A DNA stretch of 6,638 nt from DASXRU01 sp039933315 (GTDB lineage Bacteria; Acidobacteriota; Blastocatellia; Pyrinomonadales; Pyrinomonadaceae): the NCBI GenBank assembly GCA_039933315.1, contig JBDTOI010000218.1, forward strand, positions 1-6,638. The letters are read 5' to 3'. Positions within the stretch are counted from its first letter, which is position 1, and the number at the start of each line of letters is the position of its first letter. Position numbers and translations under genes: made by a program. The notes beneath the pieces are model-generated. The model was not told where the DNA came from. It saw only the letters and a list, made by a program, of their open reading frames with translations, and searched no databases. This document shows positions 1 through 5,387 of the stretch, piece by piece.

Positions 1-25
1 CGTCTGGTGACATATTGCGTAAGAG

Positions 26-51
26 AGGGGCGGCCACGGAGTGCCGCCCCT
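26..51. repeat. Perfect 9-bp inverted repeat (hairpin) upstream of response regulator
   Basis: AGGGGCGGC at 26-34 is exactly complementary to GCCGCCCCT at 43-51, with an 8-nt loop. The G-rich/C-rich composition and a 'CCCCTACA' tail resemble dispersed intergenic palindromes seen many times per genome in several phyla (recalled family resemblance, not checked). It lies 20 bases before the regulator's ATG. It could act as a 5' hairpin in the mRNA, or be the terminator or intergenic repeat of whatever lies to the left. No U-tract follows, so a classical terminator is not supported. Confidence 0.7.
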
Positions 52-71
52 ACAATCCGACGGTAGAGACA

Positions 72-818
72 ATGAGCACTGTGTTGATAGTGGAAGATGA
101 GCAGCACCTTGCTGATGGCTTACGCTTCAATTTGGAAGCGGAGGGCTACACCGTAAACACCGTAGGCGACGGCGAGACAGCTTTGGCGCTGCTCGTCCAT
201 GAGCAGCAACGCTACGATGCGCTGGTGCTCGACGTAATGTTGCCGGGCAAGGATGGATTCGCAGTAGCTGCCGAACTTCGAGCGGCCGCACATTATGTCC
301 CTATCCTGATGCTGACGGCGCGCGGCCGGCCGGAAGATGTACTGCGGGGTTTCGAAGCCGGAGCCGACGACTATCTGTCAAAGCCGTTTGAGCTGTCGGT
401 ATTCCTGGCCAGACTGAATGGCTTACTTCGGCGTCGCGAATGGTTTCACCGAGATCAATCGAACTTAGCTGGCGGAGAGGGCGGGCCGCCCACTGCCGAA
501 ACGGAGCCGGAAGAGTTTCGCTTTGATGGCCGTATCATAGACTTTGGGAAACTGGAGCTGCGCACTCCCCAACAAACGATCAGATTGACTTTGATGGAAG
601 CACAATTCCTACGTTACTTGATTAAGCACGCCGGCAATGTGGTCTCGCGAAAGGCGATTTTGGAAGATGTCTGGGGCTTGAGCGAGGACACGGACACGCG
701 CGCGATTGATAACTTTGTCGTAAGACTAAGGAAATATCTTGAAGACGATCCGGCGAAGCCATGTCATCTCCTGACCGTCAGAGGTGTGGGTTATCGATTG
801 GTTGCGCCAGGCGAATAG
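72..818 (+). CDS. OmpR/PhoB-family two-component response regulator
   Basis: A 248-residue cytoplasmic transcription factor, normal for the family. The N-terminal receiver domain (about 1-120) has the acidic pocket E8-D9-E10, phospho-acceptor D54 in 'LVLDVMLPG', the signalling Thr T82 in 'LTAR', Y101 and the invariant Lys K104 in 'SKPF'. An acidic linker (about 125-150) leads to a C-terminal winged helix (about 151-245) with the hallmark 'DNFVVRLRKYLEDD' recognition helix and 'TVRGVGYRL' wing. Phosphorylation of D54 by a histidine kinase should promote dimerisation and binding to direct-repeat DNA. I chose ATG at 72 because it starts exactly at the receiver (MSTVLIVEDE). An in-frame TTG at 15 would force translation through the palindrome at 26-51 into a sequence unlike any receiver domain. 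The Shine-Dalgarno match is weak (AGAG at 65-68). No kinase gene is visible on this side, and the right-hand neighbour is convergent. Family assignment is firm; the regulon is unknown. Confidence 0.93.
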   Translation: MSTVLIVEDEQHLADGLRFNLEAEGYTVNTVGDGETALALLVHEQQRYDALVLDVMLPGKDGFAVAAELRAAAHYVPILMLTARGRPEDVLRGFEAGADDYLSKPFELSVFLARLNGLLRRREWFHRDQSNLAGGEGGPPTAETEPEEFRFDGRIIDFGKLELRTPQQTIRLTLMEAQFLRYLIKHAGNVVSRKAILEDVWGLSEDTDTRAIDNFVVRLRKYLEDDPAKPCHLLTVRGVGYRLVAPGE

Positions 819-850
819 CCGGTAGTAAGTCCGGCGAAAATTCATCTCTA

Positions 851-882
851 TTCCCCTCCCTTTGGGAGGGGCTAAGGGAGGG
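851..882 (+). repeat. Dispersed hairpin plus G-tract element, copy A
   Basis: CCCCTCCC (853-860) and GGGAGGGG (864-871) form a perfect 8-bp stem with a TTT loop. A second GGGAGGG follows at 876-882 and could compete for the same C-rich arm. The stretch 864-882 has four runs of three or more G with loops A, CTAA and A, which is a canonical G-quadruplex pattern. It lies 33 bases past the response regulator stop, so it may also end that transcript, although no U-run follows. Copy B at 965-996 is the same element inverted (29 of 32 bases identical). Confidence 0.8.
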
Positions 883-917
883 ACGAAGTTAGCGACGGCA
901 CAAAACAACTATTGGCG

Positions 918-935
918 CGCGGGCTTAAGCCCGCG
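918..935. repeat. 18-bp perfect palindrome
   Basis: CGCGGGCTTAAGCCCGCG is self-complementary over all 18 bases, with its centre between 926 and 927. It sits nearly midway between the two inverted copies of the 32-bp element: the midpoint of the outer copies is about 923.5. With no loop, it would extrude as a cruciform or bind a symmetric dimer, rather than act as an ordinary RNA hairpin. I recall similar 'GGGCTTAAGCCC' palindromes as scattered intergenic repeats in Acidobacteria-like genomes, but this was not checked. Confidence 0.75.
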
Positions 936-964
936 TGATGTTGCGTCGGGGTGCAGTGCCTAAA

Positions 965-996
965 CCCTCCCCTAACCCCTCCCAAGGGGAGGGGAA
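965..996 (-). repeat. Dispersed hairpin plus G-tract element, copy B (inverted)
   Basis: Read on the minus strand this matches copy A (851-882) at 29 of 32 positions. The 8-bp stem is fully kept: the arms lie at 976-983 and 987-994 in plus coordinates, and the differences fall in the loop and in the spacer between G-runs. The minus strand carries the G-quadruplex pattern (four G-runs in 965-983). It starts 41 bases past the PPDK stop in PPDK's own direction, so each of the two converging genes meets one copy in the same orientation relative to its own transcription. Confidence 0.8.
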
Positions 997-1036
997 CAAA
1001 TTAAACGATCTGAAGAGCTCTGCAAAACGACGGATC

Positions 1037-3787
1037 TCATTTCTCGGGGAGGTTCTTAGCAGCCGCGGCTTTGCCTATCGCTTCCAGCTCGGCCTGGGCG
1101 GCGGCCAGGCGCGCGACCGGAACGCGGTAAGGCGAACAGCTGACATAATCCAACCCGATTTCATTGCAGAAAGCGATCGACTTCGGATCTCCGCCGTGCT
1201 CGCCGCAGATCCCGACTTTTAGATTAGGCTTCACGCTGCGGGCGCGCTCGGTGCCCATGCGGACGAGTTCCCCCACGCCTTCACGGTCCAGCACCTGAAA
1301 CGGATCGTCAGGCAGAATCTTGCGATCGACGTAGGCAGGCAGGAACCGGCCTGAGTCGTCGCGGCTCAAACCAAAAGTTGTTTGCGTCAGATCGTTAGTG
1401 CCAAAGGAAAAGAACGCAGCATGTGCGGCAATCTTGTCCGCGGTCAACGCCGCGCGCGGCAGCTCGATCATCGTGCCCACTTCATACTCGATTTTCATCC
1501 CATGCTCGCCTGTCACCTGACGCGCCACTTCGTTAATCAGCTTGGCCTGTTGCGCCAACTCCTCGCTGGCTGAGACGAGCGGCACCATGATCTCCAACAT
1601 CACCTGACTCCGCTCGCCCTTTACCTGGCATGCGGCTTCAAAGATGGCGCGGCACTGCATGCGGGTGACTTCGGGAAACAGCAACCCCAGGCGGCAGCCG
1701 CGGAAACCCAGCATCGGATTCGTTTCGCGTATGCGGTTGACGTGATGCAACAATTGGCGCTTCTCGTCAATCTGATCGAGCAGAATGTCCATGTCAGCGA
1801 GGGTGCGGGCCTGGCGCAGAGACATCTTCAGCTCCGCTAACTCGCCCAGCAGTTCGTCAACATTAGGCAGGAACTCATGCAGCGGCGGATCCAGCAGGCG
1901 AATCGTTACCGGGAAACCAGCCATCTCACGAAAGATGCCGATGAAGTCACCCCGCTGGAGTGGCAGAAGTTTCTCCAGCGCCTTTTCGCGCGCGCCGATG
2001 CCGTCGGCCAGAATCATCTCGCGCATACAAGCCAGTCGCTTATCGCCAAAGAACATGTGCTCAGTGCGGCAGAGGCCAATGCCGGCGGCGCCCATGGCAC
2101 GCGCCACCTTGGCGTCGTGCGGCGTGTCGGCATTCGCTCGCACCTTTAGGCGGCGAAAGCCATCGGCCCACTTCATGAGCTCGTAGAAATCAGGGCCGAG
2201 GGAAGGTTGCATCGTGGGTACTTTGCCGAGAAAGACCCGGCCCGTTGAGCCATCAACTGTGATCCACTCTCCCTTGGTAACGATCTCGCCGTTCACACTG
2301 AACTGTTGCTGGCTGTAATCGATTAGCAGATCGGAAGCGCCACAGACACATGTCTTACCCATCCCGCGCGCCACTACCGCGGCGTGGCTGGTCATGCCAC
2401 CTCGCGCCGTGACAATCGCCTGCGCCGCTACCATGCCGTGAAAGTCGTCGGGACTGGTTTCCTGCCGCACCAGCACGACCTGGGCTCCTTCGCGCGCCAT
2501 CTCTTCCGCTTCGTCCGGACTGAACACGACTTTGCCGTGGGCCGCTCCCGGGCTGGCCGGCAATCCGGTCGCGAGCACGCGGGCCTCAGTCTTGGGATCC
2601 ACCGTCGGATGCAGCAACTGATCGAGTTGCTCCGGAGTCACCCTTTGTACGGCGGTAGCGCGATCGATCAACTTCTCGCTGGCCATGTCCACGGCGATGC
2701 GCACGGCTGCGGCGCCGGTGCGCTTACCGGTGCGGGTCTGCAACATCCAGAGTTTGCCCCGCTCGATCGTGAACTCGAGGTCCTGCATGTCGCGATAATG
2801 CTTTTCCAGCAATTGCGTGATGGCGGAAAACTTTTCGTAAACTTTGGGCAGTTCCTTCTTTAGCTGGCTGATGGGATTCGGGGTGCGCGTGCCGGCCACG
2901 ACGTCTTCGCCCTGCGCGTTAAGAAGGTATTCGCCGTACAACTGCTTCTGGCCGGTTGAAGGGTTGCGCGTAAAGGCGACGCCGGTGCCGCTGTTGGCAC
3001 CCATGTTACCAAAGACCATTGCCTGCACGTTTACCGCTGTGCCCAGGTCGTCGGGAATCCGATTGATCCGCCGGTAATCCACCGCCCGGCGCCCCATCCA
3101 TGAATTGAAGACGGCGGCGATGGCGACGCGAAGTTGTTCATAAGGATCGTCAGGAATAGCCTGGTGCTCGGCGAGGATGATTTCTTTTTCGGCAGTAATG
3201 ATGTCGCGTAGTTCCTCTGGTTTCAGATCCGTGTCGCGACCACCGGCGGTTTGCGCCTTGAAACGATCCATTACCCTTTCGAATTTGTCATGCGTGACAC
3301 CGATGACTATTTCGCCAAACAACGAGGCGAAACGGCGATAGGCGTCGAGCGCGAAACGCAGATCCCCGGTCTGCTCGGCCAAACCCTGAACCGTTTCTTC
3401 GTTGAGTCCGAGGTTCAGCACCGTATCCATCATTCCGGGCATCGAGAACGCAGCTCCCGATCGCACCGACACCAGCAGAGGGTTGTTGGCGTCACCAAAG
3501 CCTTTGCCCACTTTCTTCTCGATCTCTTTCAGCGCTGAGGTAACCTGATCCCACATGCCTTCAGGAAACTGTTTGTTGTTAGCGTAGAAGGCATTGCAGG
3601 CTTCGGTGGTTACAATCAGGCCGGGAGGAACGGGAAGTCCTGCCTGCGTCATCTCGCAAAGGCCGGCGCCCTTGCCGCCGAAGAGGGATTTGTTATCGCC
3701 GCTGCCCTCTTCAAACAGATAGACCCATTTGCGGGCCTGCTCTCGGTTGGCCTCGTCAGCTTCAGTGGGTTCAGTGACTTCGATCAA
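1037..3787 (-). CDS. ppdK: Pyruvate, phosphate dikinase (PPDK)
   Basis: Cytoplasmic enzyme of 916 residues that reversibly converts pyruvate, ATP and phosphate to PEP, AMP and PPi, used in gluconeogenesis or PPi-linked glycolysis. The ATP-grasp nucleotide-binding domain (about 22-380) shows 'GGKGAGL' (37-43) and 'SVRSGAAFSMPGMMDT' (107-122). The swivelling phosphohistidine domain (about 400-520) has 'GGMTSHAAVVARG' with catalytic H468. The C-terminal PEP/pyruvate TIM barrel (about 545-905) has R630 in 'TIRLLDPPLHEF', 'NPMLGFRGCRLG' (690-701), 'FSFGTNDLTQ' (793-802) and catalytic C861 in 'GICGEHGG'. All key residues are present, so it should be active. T466, two residues before the catalytic His, matches the site phosphorylated by PPDK regulatory protein in plants, but no such regulator gene is in the window. 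Two departures from the Clostridium symbiosum enzyme as I recall it are an N-terminal extension of roughly 20 acidic residues and about 17 extra residues between the 'HEFLP' and 'NPMLG' motifs. The start is TTG; an in-frame stop at 3821-3823 leaves no ATG or GTG upstream. It is separated from the upstream gene by 226 bp, so it is probably transcribed alone. Confidence 0.97.
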   Translation of the reverse strand: MIEVTEPTEADEANREQARKWVYLFEEGSGDNKSLFGGKGAGLCEMTQAGLPVPPGLIVTTEACNAFYANNKQFPEGMWDQVTSALKEIEKKVGKGFGDANNPLLVSVRSGAAFSMPGMMDTVLNLGLNEETVQGLAEQTGDLRFALDAYRRFASLFGEIVIGVTHDKFERVMDRFKAQTAGGRDTDLKPEELRDIITAEKEIILAEHQAIPDDPYEQLRVAIAAVFNSWMGRRAVDYRRINRIPDDLGTAVNVQAMVFGNMGANSGTGVAFTRNPSTGQKQLYGEYLLNAQGEDVVAGTRTPNPISQLKKELPKVYEKFSAITQLLEKHYRDMQDLEFTIERGKLWMLQTRTGKRTGAAAVRIAVDMASEKLIDRATAVQRVTPEQLDQLLHPTVDPKTEARVLATGLPASPGAAHGKVVFSPDEAEEMAREGAQVVLVRQETSPDDFHGMVAAQAIVTARGGMTSHAAVVARGMGKTCVCGASDLLIDYSQQQFSVNGEIVTKGEWITVDGSTGRVFLGKVPTMQPSLGPDFYELMKWADGFRRLKVRANADTPHDAKVARAMGAAGIGLCRTEHMFFGDKRLACMREMILADGIGAREKALEKLLPLQRGDFIGIFREMAGFPVTIRLLDPPLHEFLPNVDELLGELAELKMSLRQARTLADMDILLDQIDEKRQLLHHVNRIRETNPMLGFRGCRLGLLFPEVTRMQCRAIFEAACQVKGERSQVMLEIMVPLVSASEELAQQAKLINEVARQVTGEHGMKIEYEVGTMIELPRAALTADKIAAHAAFFSFGTNDLTQTTFGLSRDDSGRFLPAYVDRKILPDDPFQVLDREGVGELVRMGTERARSVKPNLKVGICGEHGGDPKSIAFCNEIGLDYVSCSPYRVPVARLAAAQAELEAIGKAAAAKNLPEK

Positions 3788-3798
3788 AGCTTGTCTTA

Positions 3799-3802
3799 CC
3801 TC
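3799..3802 (-). promoter_or_regulatory. Probable Shine-Dalgarno for ppdK TTG start
   Basis: GAGG on the minus strand lies 11 bases before the TTG start at 3787. The spacing is slightly long. It is the only purine-rich match in the short open stretch below the in-frame stop at 3821-3823, and it supports TTG initiation. Confidence 0.45.
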
Positions 3803-3904
3803 GTCGGGGGGATTCGTGGGCTATAGCGGCCCCATAGTACACCTAGAACGGGGCGGGAATGGAGTCCGGTTCGGACCCGCGGGCCTTTGCACAAAAACGC
3901 TTAT

Positions 3905-4009
3905 TTCGTGTCCCTTCGTGTAGCCTGGTGTGAATTCGTGGATTGTATGGCTCCGAATCCTAAGCACACGATCCGCGAAATGACACGAAATCTCGCGAAG
4001 CAACACGAA
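3905..4009. repeat. Long imperfect inverted repeat of TTCGTG words
   Basis: The plus strand from 3905 to 3950 and the minus strand from 4009 back to 3964 align without gaps at 31 of 46 positions, leaving a 13-base centre (3951-3963). Both arms begin TTCGTGT and carry recurring TTCGTG/TTCGCG words at similar spacing, ending in 'TTCGtGGATtGT'-like sequence. The outer end is only four bases from the DUF2520 gene stop, so a transcript of that gene would fold here. It fills most of the 226-bp gap before ppdK. No coding sequence is recognisable in it. Confidence 0.6.
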
Positions 4010-4013
4010 CCAA

Positions 4014-5000
4014 TCAGCCGGCTCGCTGAATCAGTTTCAGGGTCTGATCGATCTCTTGCCGAATTTCCACCAAAGCCTTTTGATCCATCCCGTTCTGCGA
4101 TGCTAGTTCAAGAGATCGTTTCCCCAGGATCGCGTAAGCGGCCAGCGCATCATCCAGATGGTGCGCCCTGATGGCCGCCAGATGCCGCCGCGTCGTATCA
4201 GCGTCGCCGCGCGCGAAGGTGCCGGTCAGGGCCCGGGCCGGCATCTGAGACAGAAGATTCAACACGTTGCTTTGCAGTAGCGGCGCCAGCACCGAGCGCG
4301 CCCGCAACTTCGAGAGTCCACACTCGATGAGCATTTCCATGGCAATGTCCACCAGCGCCGTCACATGGCCTGACGCCATGACAGCCGCAGCGTGATACAG
4401 CGGCTTATCTCGCGAATCCAGGGAAAAGCTTTCCCCGCCCAAACTGCGCACAATCGAACGCGCCATCCTCAGCGCGCCGCCATCTCCCTCCAGACAAAAA
4501 AAAGCGTGCTGAAAGGCTCCAGTCTTTGCCTTGCGATCGCTGATGGATACCAGGGGGTGCATCGAGCCGATCGCAAAGCCGGCCCGTCGCATGGGCATCA
4601 GCACTTCCGACGACAGGGCGCCGCTGGCATGCAAGACAACCCGGCAGGTTGGCCTGGTTTTCGGGGATTTAGCTGGGGAATTCGGCCTGCGACTCAACTG
4701 ATCGGCTATCGCGCCGATAACGTCGTCGGGCGTAGTTATCAGAATCAGTTCGCTTTCGGGGAGGCCTTTGAGATCGGAAGCGGCAAAGGGCCGGGTCTTG
4801 CCACTAATCAATCTCGCGGCCCTGCCGGCGCTGGCTCGATGAAGGGTGGCGACGGCCTCCACCTGGTAATCGTGTTCAGCTAGCGCGCGCCCCAGAGTGG
4901 TGCCCAGACGGCCCCCGCCAATGATCGAAATAGTTGGTTTACTGCGTTTTGTTCGTGGGTGGAGGCCCGGTTTAATAGACTTTTTTTCGGGATCGCGCAT
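4014..5000 (-). CDS. Rossmann-fold/DUF2520 predicted NAD(P)-dependent oxidoreductase
   Basis: A 328-residue cytoplasmic protein of the COG5495 type (Rossmann-like domain followed by DUF2520), related in fold to 6-phosphogluconate and ketopantoate reductase-like enzymes. After a basic 20-residue lead, the nucleotide-binding strand and loop 'ISIIGGGRLGTTLGRAL' (24-40) gives the GxGxxG-type motif. 'LILITTPDDVI' (85-95) and 'VVLHASGALSSEVL' (121-134) follow the Rossmann layout, and 'IGSMHPLVSI' (144-153) precedes the hinge. The helical DUF2520 part (about 195-320) has 'YHAAAVMASGH' (202-212) and the family-typical 'ALTGTFARGD' (257-266). The substrate of this family is not established, and neighbouring genes do not suggest one. 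The ATG at 5000 is the only plausible start before the Rossmann motif. No clear Shine-Dalgarno precedes it, so it may be weakly translated or leaderless. It is divergent from the M48 gene and upstream of ppdK in the same direction. Confidence 0.88.
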   Translation of the reverse strand: MRDPEKKSIKPGLHPRTKRSKPTISIIGGGRLGTTLGRALAEHDYQVEAVATLHRASAGRAARLISGKTRPFAASDLKGLPESELILITTPDDVIGAIADQLSRRPNSPAKSPKTRPTCRVVLHASGALSSEVLMPMRRAGFAIGSMHPLVSISDRKAKTGAFQHAFFCLEGDGGALRMARSIVRSLGGESFSLDSRDKPLYHAAAVMASGHVTALVDIAMEMLIECGLSKLRARSVLAPLLQSNVLNLLSQMPARALTGTFARGDADTTRRHLAAIRAHHLDDALAAYAILGKRSLELASQNGMDQKALVEIRQEIDQTLKLIQRAG

Positions 5001-5041
5001 CTATTCAGCGAAGGGACGCCGTCGGTCGGTTGTGGCCACGG

Positions 5042-5070
5042 ACTGTAACACGGGTAACACGGCTCCGCAA
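5042..5070 (-). promoter_or_regulatory. Possible promoter for DUF2520 gene
   Basis: On the minus strand TTGCGG (5070-5065) and TACAGT (5047-5042) are separated by 17 bases, giving 3 of 6 and 4 of 6 matches to sigma-70 boxes. This would place a start about 35 bases before the ATG at 5000. The match is modest, and the tandem 9-bp repeat overlaps it. Confidence 0.3.
5045..5062 (+). repeat. Perfect tandem 9-bp direct repeat in divergent promoter region
   Basis: GTAACACGG occurs twice back to back (5045-5053 and 5054-5062) without a mismatch. The copies overlap the possible DUF2520 promoter and lie about 37 bases before the TATAAT box that faces the protease gene. Short direct repeats near one helical turn apart are the usual binding pattern of OmpR-family regulators. 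An operator role is inference only. Confidence 0.5.
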
Positions 5071-5098
5071 TCTAGTGGGCTTTTAAATGGAGTGAGCC

Positions 5099-5104
5099 TA
5101 TAAT
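5099..5104 (+). promoter_or_regulatory. Candidate -10 box for the M48 protease gene
   Basis: A perfect TATAAT at 5099-5104 faces the protease gene, which starts at 5388. I see no convincing TTGACA-like box 16-18 bases upstream (the sequence there reads about TGGGCT) and no TGn extension, so an activator would be needed if it is used. Use of this promoter gives a leader of roughly 275 bases. Confidence 0.35.
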
Positions 5105-5159
5105 AACCGCAGCAGTCAGTTTCCCCCTTCGAGCAAAGCAGATTGAAACTTTAGCGAAT

Positions 5160-5299
5160 GGTTGTGTCCGGAAGTCAAAACAGGCGCAACCTTCCGGTAT
5201 CGCCCAGGCATCAAAGCTGGGTGCCGAAAATGCTGTAGCTCCCTTAAATGCTCGGTTACGCAGGCGCGAGCCACTGATTTGAAAAAGACATCGCTCGCG
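5160..5299 (+). other. Candidate structured leader RNA before the M48 gene
   Basis: Several complementary arms lie close together. CCGGAAG (5168-5174) pairs with CTTCCGG (5191-5197). GGTTGTG (5160-5166) pairs with CGCAACC (5185-5191), interlocked with the first and sharing base 5191, so the two are mainly alternatives. CCCAG (5203-5207) pairs with CTGGG (5217-5221), and GGCA (5207-5210) with TGCC (5222-5225), in the same interlocked order. CGCGAGC (5265-5271) pairs with GCTCGCG (5293-5299). I compared it by eye with cobalamin, SAM, c-di-GMP-I, glycine and fluoride riboswitch cores and saw no match. The region holds no convincing coding sequence. Confidence 0.3.
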
Positions 5300-5375
5300 G
5301 CACCGCAAACGCGAACGTACCAAGAGGCAGAATTCCAACCCCGTCTTTTGTCTTACGACCTCGGTCATTATGTTT

Positions 5376-5380
5376 GGAGG
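5376..5380 (+). promoter_or_regulatory. Shine-Dalgarno that fixes the M48 start
   Basis: GGAGG sits seven bases before the ATG at 5388, an ideal spacing. The in-frame ATG at 5370 lies upstream of this site and has no comparable motif, so the 5388 start is preferred. Confidence 0.85.
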
Positions 5381-5387
5381 TTTGAAA

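Noticed and set aside
15..71. N-terminal extension of the response regulator from TTG at 15
   Set aside because: It would translate through a perfect palindrome into 19 residues unlike a receiver domain, and the ATG at 72 begins exactly at the conserved fold.
818..835. Small hairpin GCCGG/CCGGC overlapping the response regulator stop as a terminator
   Set aside because: The stem is only 5 bp with an 8-base loop, and no U-tract follows; copy A of the repeat at 851 is a far stronger structure.
935..1222. Plus-strand open frame starting in the repeat region
   Set aside because: Its first part translates the repeat (giving 'PSPNPSQGEG'-like residues) and the rest is antisense to the conserved PPDK C-terminus.
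3820..3850. ppdK promoter with TACTAT as -10 box
   Set aside because: Only a weak match, with no supporting -35 box at proper spacing.
3864..3876. GTCCG-GTT-CGGAC hairpin upstream of ppdK as an operator
   Set aside because: A 5-bp stem with no repeat partner or promoter context is within chance expectation.
5105..5387. Known riboswitch (cobalamin, SAM, c-di-GMP, glycine, fluoride) in the protease leader
   Set aside because: None of the conserved core sequences that I know for these classes is visible on the plus strand.
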